Shown: in pieces, positions 44,146 through 52,628 of the stretch
Layout: each line of letters opens with the position of its first letter
Numbering within the stretch: the first letter of the stretch is position 1
NCBI RefSeq assembly: GCF_017741935.1
Contig: NZ_JAGHMH010000028.1
Coordinates: forward strand, 434,001 to 498,000
Source: Rhizobium sp. 16-449-1b
Lineage (GTDB): Bacteria; Pseudomonadota; Alphaproteobacteria; Rhizobiales; Rhizobiaceae
Direction: 5' to 3'
DNA: 64,000 nt
Position numbers and translations under genes: made by a program
The notes under the pieces: generated by a model
The model's input: only the letters and a program-made list of their open reading frames with translations
The model's database searches: none
Told to the model about the DNA's origin: nothing

Positions 44146-45471
44146 ATGACACATCATTTGAGGAAATACATGCTGGCGGCGGCGTCCGTGATCGCGCTCA
44201 TCGGCGCGTCGCCGGCATTCGCCGCGACCGAGCTCGCGGTGCAGCGCTTCTTCGGCGCCTGCGATGCCGATTGGGGCAAAAACACCGATGTCAGCAAGGC
44301 GGTCGGCGAATGCGGTATCATCACCTCGCTGATCAACAAGTTCAACGCCGACAATCCCGATGTGCATGTGACGGTCACCACGGTCGAATGGCCGGGCTAT
44401 GACCAGCTGACCGCGCAGTTCGCCGCCGGCGATCCGCCCGATATCGTCACCATCCACCAGTCGGTGCTCGCAGACTATCAGAGCAAGGGCCTGATCATGC
44501 CGCTCGACGACGTGCTGAAGTCCGTCGGCGTCGCGCCGACCGATTTCACCGACGCCAGCCTCGGCGGCGTGACCAAGGACGGCAAGATCTACGGCCTGCC
44601 GATCGACAACTGGACTATGCTCTATCACATCAACATGGACCTCTTCAAAAAGGCGGAACTCGTCAACGCCGATGGCACGCCGAAGCTTCCGACCAGCCCG
44701 GAAGAGCTTCTGGCGCAGGCCAAGCAGTTCAAGGAAAAGACCGGCAAGCCTTACTTCGTCCAGAACCTTGCCAACGAAGTCGCGCTCTATACGCGCAACC
44801 TCTACACCTATCTCTTCCAGCAGGATTCCGCCTTCTTCGCCGATCCGAAGCAGGTGAAGATCAATACGCCCGAGGCCAAGAAGGTGCTCGAGATGTACAA
44901 GGCGATCTATGACAACGGCGACACGGTCAAGGATCTCGACTACGCCGCCAGCATCAATGCCTTCCTCGCCGGCGAAGGCGGCGTGCACCTGAACGGCACT
45001 TGGGTGATCGGCGATTACAACGCCTCGTCGGAGACGGCGGGCACGGCACTCAACAAGGGCGGCTACGCCGTCTACCCGTATCCGCAGCTTTTCGCCGGCA
45101 AGAAGGCGCAGTATGCGGATGGCCACAGCTGGGCCGTGTCGACCAAGGATCGCTCCGATGAGGAAAATGCCGCGATCGGCAAGTTCCTGAAGTTCTTCCA
45201 CGACAACGACTTCGACTGGTCGCGCACCGGACACCTGCCGGCGGTCAAGGCCGTCCTCGACTCCAAGGAGTTCAAGGCACTGCCGCATCGCGACACCATC
45301 TCCTCGATCGCAACGCTCGGCACCGCATTGCCCTCGACCGTCCAGCGTCAGTTCGCGATCCAGGACATCATCGGCCAGGAAATGAGCGCCGCGATCACCG
45401 GTCAGAAGGACGTGGACGCCGCGCTCGCCGACATGGAGTCGCGCATCAACGAGTTGCTCGCCAACATCTAA
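44146..45471 (+). CDS. Sugar ABC transporter substrate-binding protein (CUT1)
   Basis: The 441-residue protein has a signal peptide ending PAFAAT (about residue 26) and the family-1 extracellular solute-binding fold (TVEWPGYDQLTAQFAAGDPPDIV abridged). It is last in the operon, unlike the common order where the binding protein is first. A strong ribosome site (GAGGAGGAGAAGG) precedes it. The bound sugar is inferred to be an arabinose-containing oligosaccharide from the GH51 neighbour. Confidence 0.9.
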   Translation: MTHHLRKYMLAAASVIALIGASPAFAATELAVQRFFGACDADWGKNTDVSKAVGECGIITSLINKFNADNPDVHVTVTTVEWPGYDQLTAQFAAGDPPDIVTIHQSVLADYQSKGLIMPLDDVLKSVGVAPTDFTDASLGGVTKDGKIYGLPIDNWTMLYHINMDLFKKAELVNADGTPKLPTSPEELLAQAKQFKEKTGKPYFVQNLANEVALYTRNLYTYLFQQDSAFFADPKQVKINTPEAKKVLEMYKAIYDNGDTVKDLDYAASINAFLAGEGGVHLNGTWVIGDYNASSETAGTALNKGGYAVYPYPQLFAGKKAQYADGHSWAVSTKDRSDEENAAIGKFLKFFHDNDFDWSRTGHLPAVKAVLDSKEFKALPHRDTISSIATLGTALPSTVQRQFAIQDIIGQEMSAAITGQKDVDAALADMESRINELLANI

Positions 45472-45500
45472 GGCTCACTCTCTCCCGAGCCGAAGAGCAG

Positions 45501-45533
45501 ATGCCCGCCGCAGGTCTCGCGGCGGGCATTTCC
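45501..45533. terminator. Hairpin terminator between convergent genes
   Basis: ATGCCCGCCGC at 45501-45511 pairs perfectly with GCGGCGGGCAT at 45519-45529, followed by TTTCC. The T run is weak, but its position after the arabinoside operon fits termination. Confidence 0.7.
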
Positions 45534-45543
45534 ATTTCTGCTA

Positions 45544-46299
45544 TTATTTGCCGAGGCCCACCTTGCCGTCTTCGTAGATGCGAACCTTTACGTCTTCGTA
45601 GGAGTGAAGCGTCGGGTGCGAGGTCTCGAGATCGTGGTGCTGCGTCGCCGTGATGACCAGGACATCGGAGCCGGCGGCTTCGCCCGCCAGGATACCCGCC
45701 TGCACATCTTCGAACACCAGGCATTCGCTCGGGCTGAAGCCCAGACGCTCGGCGCCCAGGATGTAGCATTGCGGATTGGGCTTGCCGATCTCGACATCCT
45801 CGGCAGTCACGATGAATTTCGGGATCGGCAGGCCGGCGGCTTCCAGGCGCTTGTGCGCAAGCCGAAGCGGCGACGAGGTGACGATTGCCCAGCGATCCGT
45901 CGGCAGCGCGGCGAGGAATGCGGCAGCGCCAGGCAGCGCGAAAACGCCTTCGACATCGTTGATCTCGGCTTCCGTGATGGCGGCTGCTTCCGCGACCGGA
46001 TCAACGCCCGGTAGGTTCAGCTTGGCGATCGTATCGACACCACGTGCGCCGTGCATGGTCGGAAGGAATGCTTCGACATCAAGCCCCTGCCGTGCGGCCC
46101 ACGCGCCCCAAACGCGCTCGGCGGCGAGAAGGGAGCTCAGGATCGTGCCGTCCATGTCGAAAAGGAAGGCGGAGTAGGGGCGGTCGAAGCAGGAAGGCGT
46201 GGTATCCGGCAATGGACGAGCTTTCTCATCTGTGACGGACAAACGTGCTCGCCCGTCTTCGTTTTCTCGCCAGCGGGGATACCTGATCCGCCCTGACAT
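45544..46299 (-). CDS. HAD-family sugar phosphatase
   Basis: The enzyme belongs to the HAD-IA phosphatases acting on sugar phosphates (2-deoxyglucose-6-phosphatase/YfbT group). The four motifs are visible: FLFDMDGT with the nucleophile Asp, VTSS, the Lys in IGKPNP, and LVFEDVQAG. The longest frame gives 251 residues, but the first 35-40 precede the usual domain start and no ribosome site is clear; a TTG or later start may be used. It converges on the sugar importer operon and is not obviously part of it. Confidence 0.85.
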   Translation of the reverse strand: MSGRIRYPRWRENEDGRARLSVTDEKARPLPDTTPSCFDRPYSAFLFDMDGTILSSLLAAERVWGAWAARQGLDVEAFLPTMHGARGVDTIAKLNLPGVDPVAEAAAITEAEINDVEGVFALPGAAAFLAALPTDRWAIVTSSPLRLAHKRLEAAGLPIPKFIVTAEDVEIGKPNPQCYILGAERLGFSPSECLVFEDVQAGILAGEAAGSDVLVITATQHHDLETSHPTLHSYEDVKVRIYEDGKVGLGK

Positions 46300-46316
46300 T
46301 GAAACCGCCCAGAAAG

Positions 46317-46340
46317 AGAAAACCCGCGCTCCAAGCGCGG
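46317..46340 (-). terminator. Minus-strand terminator
   Basis: Read on the minus strand, CCGCGCT-TGG-AGCGCGG is followed by GTTTTCTC. It lies just after the stop of the 55-residue gene. Confidence 0.7.
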
Positions 46341-46341
46341 A

Positions 46342-46509
46342 TCAGTGAAGATCGAGGCTGAGCTGCTGCCCCTTGATCTTGGGGAGCGGCAGGCCGATTT
46401 CGATCTTGCCGAAGACGCGGCGTCGTCGTTCGGCATCACGCTCTCGCTCCGCCCGCGACGCGGCCACGACCGCCAATGCGTTTGCTATGACTTCCTCAGT
46501 TCTGGTCAT
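46342..46509 (-). CDS. Small 55-residue basic protein, unknown
   Basis: The frame gives a charged helix (RAERERDAERRRRVFGK) followed by GLPLPKIKG and a short tail. GCGAGGTAAGCG precedes the ATG at good spacing and a hairpin terminator follows at once, so it looks like a true monocistronic gene. It lies between the HAD gene and the cellulose operon. No family is recognised. Confidence 0.6.
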   Translation of the reverse strand: MTRTEEVIANALAVVAASRAERERDAERRRRVFGKIEIGLPLPKIKGQQLSLDLH

Positions 46510-46639
46510 ACGCTTACCTCGCTATTTGTTCTTGTTATGTTCTATTTTTAGAAGAACGTCAAGAGCGGCAAGCTAAAGCACGCTTTGCGAGGGATTGGCT
46601 GCGGAGATACGCCACGCGTATCACCGGGATTTACAGGGC

Positions 46640-49018
46640 TTATTGTTTGCCTTCGGGATGCGTCGCATCCTTCAGATCCGCGAGGCCACGATATCCATCC
46701 TTGCTGCCGACCGCTGCGGCGGCATTGAAGATGCGCTCGGCGTCTCCGTACATCTGCAGGTTCATGTAGCTGTAGCCCCTGAGCACCATCAGATCGATGC
46801 GTTCCTGCTGCAATTGTGCGCGCTGGTCCAGATAGACAAGCGCTTCGCGGTAGCGTTTCGCGGTGAAGGCGGCCAGGGCACGATCGGCGAGGATGGAAAC
46901 CTGTAGTTCTGCGGCCCGCTGGCGGGTCTGCGGCGCTTTGGTTGCCGCGACGGCGGCATTGTTGGAGAGCCCGGCGCGCAGATAGGCGAGACTCTGGCCA
47001 TAGGCAGCGTCCTCGCGGACCTTGCGGGTTGGGCTGGCGAGTGCTGCCTCGAAAGCCTCAACGGCCTCCATCGGACGGTTCAAGTCCATCAGGCACCAGC
47101 CACGGTTCAGCGCGCTTTGGGGATCGAGCAGCCGCGCATCGACCGTCGTCGAGCATCCACGGATCTGGCGCGCGCCACGGGTGGCCGGGGCGGGTCGCGA
47201 CGCCTGCTGAATTGGCTCCGCCTGTCGCGGCATCGGGCGTTCGGCCGGCGCAGCCGCAGCCACGACGGGAGCGGGCTCTGCGATCACTTGCGGCTGGTAG
47301 GTCTGCGCCTGCGGCGCCTGGACCTGTTGCGGCTGGACTTGTTGAAGCTGCGGAGCCTGGCCAGGTCCGGGAAGGGGCGCGCGCACCTGCGGCGTCAGGG
47401 CCGAGGTCTCGCCGAGTTGCGCGATGCGCGCCGAGCGTCCCGCCCACAGGCGCTGCACTTCCGCGACGCCTCGGTGGTCGTTCAGTTGCTCGCGTGTGAT
47501 CACCAGGCCATAGGCAGACGGTTCGTCATCCGGTTTCCAGCGCAGCGCCGTTTCAAACCAGCGCGCAGCCGTCTGAGGCTGATTGAGCGAGCGTGCGTAC
47601 CAGCCGAACTGCTGCGCCGTCGGCACGTATTTCTGCGCGATGATCTCGGTCGCGATACGGCTCAGCACCTCCTCGGGAATATTTGCCGGCGGCTGCAAAG
47701 CCATGAGGTTGGCGGTGGCGGCGAGATAGGTCGCGGTCGCATCCTTGGAATCGCCGCGCCACTTGTACATGACGTCTTCGGCTTCCTGCTCCTTCTTCTC
47801 AGCGATCAGCGCCAAGGCGAGGCCTTGCGAAGCGCTGGCGGAATCTTCCTTTGCCCGCGCAGCACGAAACCACTTTTCCGCGTCGGCGTAATTCTCGCGT
47901 CGCAGGTGATACCAGCCGAGCAGGAGATTGTCGGAGGCGAGCCCCTGTGTTTCGGCCAGCCGCTGCACCAGCGTCAGGTAGTCGGGCGATACGGCGAGGT
48001 CGGGATTGGCATTGCCGGCGGCGACGAAATTACGCGCGAGGTCGTTGCGAATGCTGTCGAATTCACGGCCGCCGTTTCCATCCGGTCGCTCAAGCCCGAG
48101 GAGAACCTGCATCGGCGCATATGGCAACAGGCCGGACGCCTTTTGCATGGTCGCCAGACGCTCCTGCGGATTGGTGCAGGCCTTCAGAATGTAGGTATAA
48201 GCGTCTTGCGCCCGCTGCGTGCGGTCGGTGCGGGCGAAGGCTTCCGCCACGCGCCACAGCACGTCAATGTCGGCGCAGGTGAGCAGGCTCGGCGTCGCCG
48301 CGCCGATCTGCACGACGGTCGCATATTGTTTCAGGTCGGAGGCATTGACCAGGCGTGCACGCGCTTCCGCGACGTCCAGGCGGTCAAGCAGATCGGCCGG
48401 CGGTTGCCAGCCGGCTTCGGCGGCCTGCCGGTCGGCGATCGATTTGCGAAGTTCGGCGTAGCGGCCCTCGGAATAGAGCTGCCACATCGCCTCGAGCTGC
48501 TTGTCGCCGCTCTGGGGAACGGCGAGCGGATCCGCCGGGGGCACCCAGTTCGGATAGAGCGCCTGAAGGCGCGATATCTCGGCCTGCAGCCTCGCCTTGT
48601 CACCACGGCTCGCGAAATAGCGGAGCGCGCTTTCGTCGACCTTTGGCGCCGCAGGCTGCGGGTTTGTCGATGCGGCTGCCGGTCTCTGCGCTGCCGGCTG
48701 TTGCGGTTGTGGCTGCGGCTGTGCTTGGGCGACGGCGTCTGGCTGCGGGGCGGCGGGTTCGCCTTGCGGCTGTGCGTTGATCGGGGCCTGTGCGCCTGCT
48801 GTTGCCTGTATCTGCTCGGCGATCGACTGCATGTCCGCCGGCTGCTTGGGTGGACCGTCAGGTCCACTGATCCGGCCCATCAGCATCAGCTGAGGCGCTG
48901 CGGCGGGCTGGTTGAGGCCGAGCATATCCTGAATGGCGGCGCGATCCTTCAGCGCGGTGACAAGACCTGCCACCACCACTGCGACCGACACTGCGACAAG
49001 CGAGGATTTCAAAGGCAC
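46640..49018 (-). CDS. bcsK: Cellulose operon TPR protein (BcsK-like)
   Basis: The 792-residue protein has one N-terminal membrane segment (about 5-22), a Pro/Gln/Ala-rich linker (about 50-130), an extended set of tetratricopeptide-like helical repeats (about 130-540), a second Gln/Pro-rich linker (about 545-625) and more repeats to the end. It has no C-terminal beta-barrel, so it is not a BcsC porin. Rhizobial type III cellulose operons carry BcsK in this place, taken to scaffold export in the periplasm. The start is GTG at 49018, overlapping the endoglucanase gene by ten bases. Confidence 0.82.
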   Translation of the reverse strand: MPLKSSLVAVSVAVVVAGLVTALKDRAAIQDMLGLNQPAAAPQLMLMGRISGPDGPPKQPADMQSIAEQIQATAGAQAPINAQPQGEPAAPQPDAVAQAQPQPQPQQPAAQRPAAASTNPQPAAPKVDESALRYFASRGDKARLQAEISRLQALYPNWVPPADPLAVPQSGDKQLEAMWQLYSEGRYAELRKSIADRQAAEAGWQPPADLLDRLDVAEARARLVNASDLKQYATVVQIGAATPSLLTCADIDVLWRVAEAFARTDRTQRAQDAYTYILKACTNPQERLATMQKASGLLPYAPMQVLLGLERPDGNGGREFDSIRNDLARNFVAAGNANPDLAVSPDYLTLVQRLAETQGLASDNLLLGWYHLRRENYADAEKWFRAARAKEDSASASQGLALALIAEKKEQEAEDVMYKWRGDSKDATATYLAATANLMALQPPANIPEEVLSRIATEIIAQKYVPTAQQFGWYARSLNQPQTAARWFETALRWKPDDEPSAYGLVITREQLNDHRGVAEVQRLWAGRSARIAQLGETSALTPQVRAPLPGPGQAPQLQQVQPQQVQAPQAQTYQPQVIAEPAPVVAAAAPAERPMPRQAEPIQQASRPAPATRGARQIRGCSTTVDARLLDPQSALNRGWCLMDLNRPMEAVEAFEAALASPTRKVREDAAYGQSLAYLRAGLSNNAAVAATKAPQTRQRAAELQVSILADRALAAFTAKRYREALVYLDQRAQLQQERIDLMVLRGYSYMNLQMYGDAERIFNAAAAVGSKDGYRGLADLKDATHPEGKQ

Positions 49019-50061
49019 TCTGGATGTTTCTCCGCGACGAAGGCCAACCCCAGGAGTTGAAGGGTCGATGGATAGTAGAGCGATGGCGCGAACTGCCGGG
49101 ACGACGCGGGCAGCTTCGTTCCTTTTGCTACACAGGCCACAACATCGTTAACAATTCGATAACCAGCGTCATCAAGTGATTGTTTCGGCTGGCCGTCTTT
49201 CAAGTTGATCGTTGCCGGCGTACCATTGCCGGCGGTCATTCCCGACGATAATCGTAAGAGCAGTTCCTTGTCCGAAACTCCCGCCCGGGCGAGGTAAAGC
49301 GGGATGCGGATGGCGTTGTAGCCGAACTCGGCATCGAAACCCTCGGCCGGTTGCGGCTGACGGTGAAGGCTCACCCAATCTGCCGGCAGCTTGCGCGGTC
49401 CGAACTGCATGGTGCGCAGCAATGCCAATCCATCCTCGGTCAGCGCACCCCACGCGTCGGAAGGAGCAAGCAGCGCCATGACGGGAATGGCCTCGTAAAT
49501 CCAGTAGGACGGGTTGATCACCGGGCCATCCTTGCGGCCGGGAGCGTTGAAGCCCTCGACACCGGGGAGAAGGATCGTGCGCCCGCCCGATTTGACGACG
49601 GCGTTGGCCAGAAGCGCGTTTGCGATCTTGGCGGCAGCTTCGAGGTAATCGTTGTTCTTCCAGGCAGAGCCTGCCAGCGCAAGCGCATAGGCGATCAGCA
49701 TGTCGCCATCGGATGCATTGTTGGCGTCGGTCACATGCGGCTTGGCCGATGGATCCCACTTCCAGACGGCAAGTCCGTCGTCGCGCAGCAGCAACTCGGT
49801 CCGGGTAAAATACCAGATCTGCTCGAAATCGGCCTGGTCGTTTGCGAGATAGGCGAGCCACATGCCGTAGCCCTGTCCCTCGCTATGGCTGATATTGCCG
49901 TTGGCGTTGTCGACGATGCGACCGCTCGGGTCGAGGAATTTCGACTTATAGGCGCTCCACGACGCGGCATCGATCTTCGCCGTCTGCGCGAAGGCTGGTT
50001 GGCTGAAGCCGATGAGCGAAGCCATCGCGGCAGCCATCATTATGGACAACCAACCCCTCAT
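49009..50061 (-). CDS. bcsZ: Periplasmic endoglucanase of cellulose synthesis, GH8
   Basis: The 350-residue enzyme (CelC in rhizobia) has a signal peptide ending AFAQ (about residue 25) and the GH8 fold. The catalytic acid Glu61 lies in ISHSEGQGYGMW and the characteristic ASDGDMLIAYAL follows (Asp118/120). The base is expected in the GFDAEFGYNAIRIPLY segment. BcsZ trims nascent cellulose and is needed for normal fibrils and for root infection in Rhizobium leguminosarum (CelC2). It overlaps bcsB by four bases. Confidence 0.94.
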   Translation of the reverse strand: MRGWLSIMMAAAMASLIGFSQPAFAQTAKIDAASWSAYKSKFLDPSGRIVDNANGNISHSEGQGYGMWLAYLANDQADFEQIWYFTRTELLLRDDGLAVWKWDPSAKPHVTDANNASDGDMLIAYALALAGSAWKNNDYLEAAAKIANALLANAVVKSGGRTILLPGVEGFNAPGRKDGPVINPSYWIYEAIPVMALLAPSDAWGALTEDGLALLRTMQFGPRKLPADWVSLHRQPQPAEGFDAEFGYNAIRIPLYLARAGVSDKELLLRLSSGMTAGNGTPATINLKDGQPKQSLDDAGYRIVNDVVACVAKGTKLPASSRQFAPSLYYPSTLQLLGLAFVAEKHPECL

Positions 50062-52628
50062 TCGCGGCGGCCCAGTCTTCCAAGCATGCCGGCCGTGGCA
50101 ACGCCGATCAGCAGCGACAAGACGACGAGCAGCACCGCGTAGGACAGCACGTTTGTCGAGAGCCAGTTCGCCGCGATCAGACGATAGTTGGCGAAGGTCC
50201 AGGTCTCCGTCGCGATGAAATCGAAACGGCTGACCGGCACGGTATCGATCTTGCCGGTCGCGGCGGAATAGGTCGTCACGTGCCCCTCGATCTCGGGCCA
50301 GTTCAGCTGTGACGTCATGGCATCAGCACCTTCCCTGAGATCTTTCGCGGATGGCGCGGTCACGATCGTCCAGGTGCCGTTGCCGGCTGTATTCGCGCCT
50401 TGGGCGATCAGGAAGCTGTTTGTGTTGGAGGGCGTAAACACCTGCTCGGCGCCGGGTATGAACTGCAGCGTGCTCAGCGAAATATCGAAGTTGCGCCGCA
50501 GCCATTCCTGGAAGGAGGTGATCTGGCCCTGCCAGACGCCGCCGCTCACCTTGGAACGCCATTCGTCGAACATGACGTTGGTCTCGCTGGGCGTCGTCTG
50601 TGTAGCCGCAAGCGGCCGCCATGTTGCCTGGCTGGTCGTCGCGATGTTGAGCTGCGAAAGCACCGCCTGCGGCATCTGCGAGATGGAGCCAACAAACATG
50701 GCATCACGGTCGCCGATCGCGCCTGGCGAGGCGGCGGGTTCGACGTCGATCGGCCGGCCGGCCATCAAGGCCATCTGGCCGAGCACGGTGGCCGTGGCCG
50801 AGAGCGTGTCGGGGTCCACGCGGTCGATGAAGAGCGGTGTCGGAGATGCAGCGCGGCTATAGGGGTAGCCGGTACCCGCGAGCGCTGCGAGGTTCGGCCT
50901 CTGGCCGACCCGGGCGAAGTCGGGCATGTGAAACTCGCTGGTGTCGAACAGCGCGAAGCGTGGTCCGGCGCCGGCCGCCGTTCCCGGCACGCACACATTG
51001 TCTTCATCCGTCTGCAGGATCGTTTCGATCGACACCGAGTTCAAGCCGGGCTTGAAGTGTCGCATCGTCACGCGGATTGGCAGATGGCGATAGATGCCGC
51101 CGCCTTTCGTGGTGATTGGTAGCGTTGAGGCGATGTTGCCGTTGACGTAGACATCGATATGGCTGCCCGGCAGCACGGTCTGCGTATAGGCGGCGTCGAG
51201 CAGCACCGTCGCCTCGCCATAGGCGTTGGCGTAAAAATCGGCCGGGACAGCGATGTTGAAGGTCGTACGGAAGCGCCGTCCCGAGAACTCCGTCGATTTG
51301 ACACCCAACTGCGAGAAGGCGATCGTTCTGTCAGCAAAGATCAGCGGCGCATCGGGCGCGGTCCAGCGCTGCGTGGCCAGCGCGTCTCGGCGCACCGTAA
51401 CAGCACGGTCGGTGGTGGAGACGATGGTCTCGATGGCTGTTGCTATCGCCGGCCAGGATGGTCCCGTAATCAAAAGAACAGTCTGGCCGGAGCGTGGATC
51501 GGTTGCGAAGGTCGCGAGCGGTGCCGTCTGCGCGGCGACCGGCACGGCAAACAGCGGCTGCAATTCGCTGGGCGTGCCAACCACGACCGTCATCCGGCCA
51601 GGAGACGAGGCGGGCAGGGAACCACTCGTAAACGACATGGTCTGGTTCGGCATGCCGCTCAGGATCGAAAGCCCCTGCACCAGCCTCAGGAGCGGCTTCG
51701 TGGTTCCCGGCTGCTCAAGCGCGGGAACGACGAAATTGAACGCGGTCTGGCCGGCACCGTCCACGCCGATCGCGCGGATGGCATCTGTGCTGGAGAACTT
51801 CGCGGCCTCTTCGCCGACAAAGGTCAGATAGGTCTGCGAGGGGTCGATATCCGACCAAAGTTCGTAGGTCGATTGCACGGTGCAATCGGTGCGGTGGCGT
51901 TGCTTTGCTTCGATCGTGAGCAGGTTAGCCCCCGGCTGCAGCAGGCGCGGCGGGATGCTTAGGGAGACGGTGGACGCTCCATCCGACGAGCCGACGGGCT
52001 GCTCTCCGATGACCCTGTTGTTGATCAGGATCGTGAATTGCGAGCTCTCCGGCGCGACGACGATGGCGTTCTGGTAGGTGAAGTTGAAGGTTGCCTGTGC
52101 CGCTGCCTGCTCCGGCGTCAGGTAGACAGACCACGACTTGCGGTCATATTCGCCGTCCAGCCCAAGCTTTGCGAAAGGCACGACGTAGCGGCGCGATGTG
52201 CCGGGAGGTAGCGGAGCGGGAGCCGTTGCGGCCGCCGATTTCTGCGGTGGTTGTGCTGGTGGCGTTGCGGCCTGCGCCGCGGGTGTCGGCGGCGATGCTT
52301 GCCCTGGCAGCATGGCGGGTGCATCCGTCTGCGCTGGCGGAGATGCCGGCTGCTGAGCGGTTGGTGTCGCGGGAGTCACGGCGAAAGGCTGCAGAGGCGT
52401 CACGGCTGCCGGCGGGGCGGCGGGCGCGAGTGCCGCGGGCGGCTGTGTTGCGATCGCCGGCGTTGTTGTTGGAGCGGAAGCAGGGGGCGTCGCCGGAAGC
52501 GTCAAGCGCGGCACGGCGGGAATCGCCTCCGGCGGACGTTCGCCCGACATGTCGAATGGCGACGTCTGCGCATAGGCGAGAGCCGTGGCAGCAAGCAGGA
52601 AGCCCAGGGATGTGGCGATCTTGCGCAT
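50058..52628 (-). CDS. bcsB: Cellulose synthase periplasmic subunit BcsB
   Basis: The 856-residue protein has a signal peptide, a long Pro/Ala/Thr-rich segment (about 25-145), the repeated carbohydrate-binding and flavodoxin-like domains of BcsB (about 150-810) and a C-terminal membrane helix (about 828-848). BcsB guides the glucan through the periplasm and is required for BcsA activity. The low-complexity segment is longer than in enterobacterial BcsB. It overlaps bcsA by one base. Confidence 0.94.
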   Translation of the reverse strand: MRKIATSLGFLLAATALAYAQTSPFDMSGERPPEAIPAVPRLTLPATPPASAPTTTPAIATQPPAALAPAAPPAAVTPLQPFAVTPATPTAQQPASPPAQTDAPAMLPGQASPPTPAAQAATPPAQPPQKSAAATAPAPLPPGTSRRYVVPFAKLGLDGEYDRKSWSVYLTPEQAAAQATFNFTYQNAIVVAPESSQFTILINNRVIGEQPVGSSDGASTVSLSIPPRLLQPGANLLTIEAKQRHRTDCTVQSTYELWSDIDPSQTYLTFVGEEAAKFSSTDAIRAIGVDGAGQTAFNFVVPALEQPGTTKPLLRLVQGLSILSGMPNQTMSFTSGSLPASSPGRMTVVVGTPSELQPLFAVPVAAQTAPLATFATDPRSGQTVLLITGPSWPAIATAIETIVSTTDRAVTVRRDALATQRWTAPDAPLIFADRTIAFSQLGVKSTEFSGRRFRTTFNIAVPADFYANAYGEATVLLDAAYTQTVLPGSHIDVYVNGNIASTLPITTKGGGIYRHLPIRVTMRHFKPGLNSVSIETILQTDEDNVCVPGTAAGAGPRFALFDTSEFHMPDFARVGQRPNLAALAGTGYPYSRAASPTPLFIDRVDPDTLSATATVLGQMALMAGRPIDVEPAASPGAIGDRDAMFVGSISQMPQAVLSQLNIATTSQATWRPLAATQTTPSETNVMFDEWRSKVSGGVWQGQITSFQEWLRRNFDISLSTLQFIPGAEQVFTPSNTNSFLIAQGANTAGNGTWTIVTAPSAKDLREGADAMTSQLNWPEIEGHVTTYSAATGKIDTVPVSRFDFIATETWTFANYRLIAANWLSTNVLSYAVLLVVLSLLIGVATAGMLGRLGRRE

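Noticed and set aside
46606..46622. Inverted repeat GATACGC-CAC-GCGTATC after bcsK as a terminator
   Set aside because: The stem is sound but no T run follows on the minus strand, so termination cannot be supported.
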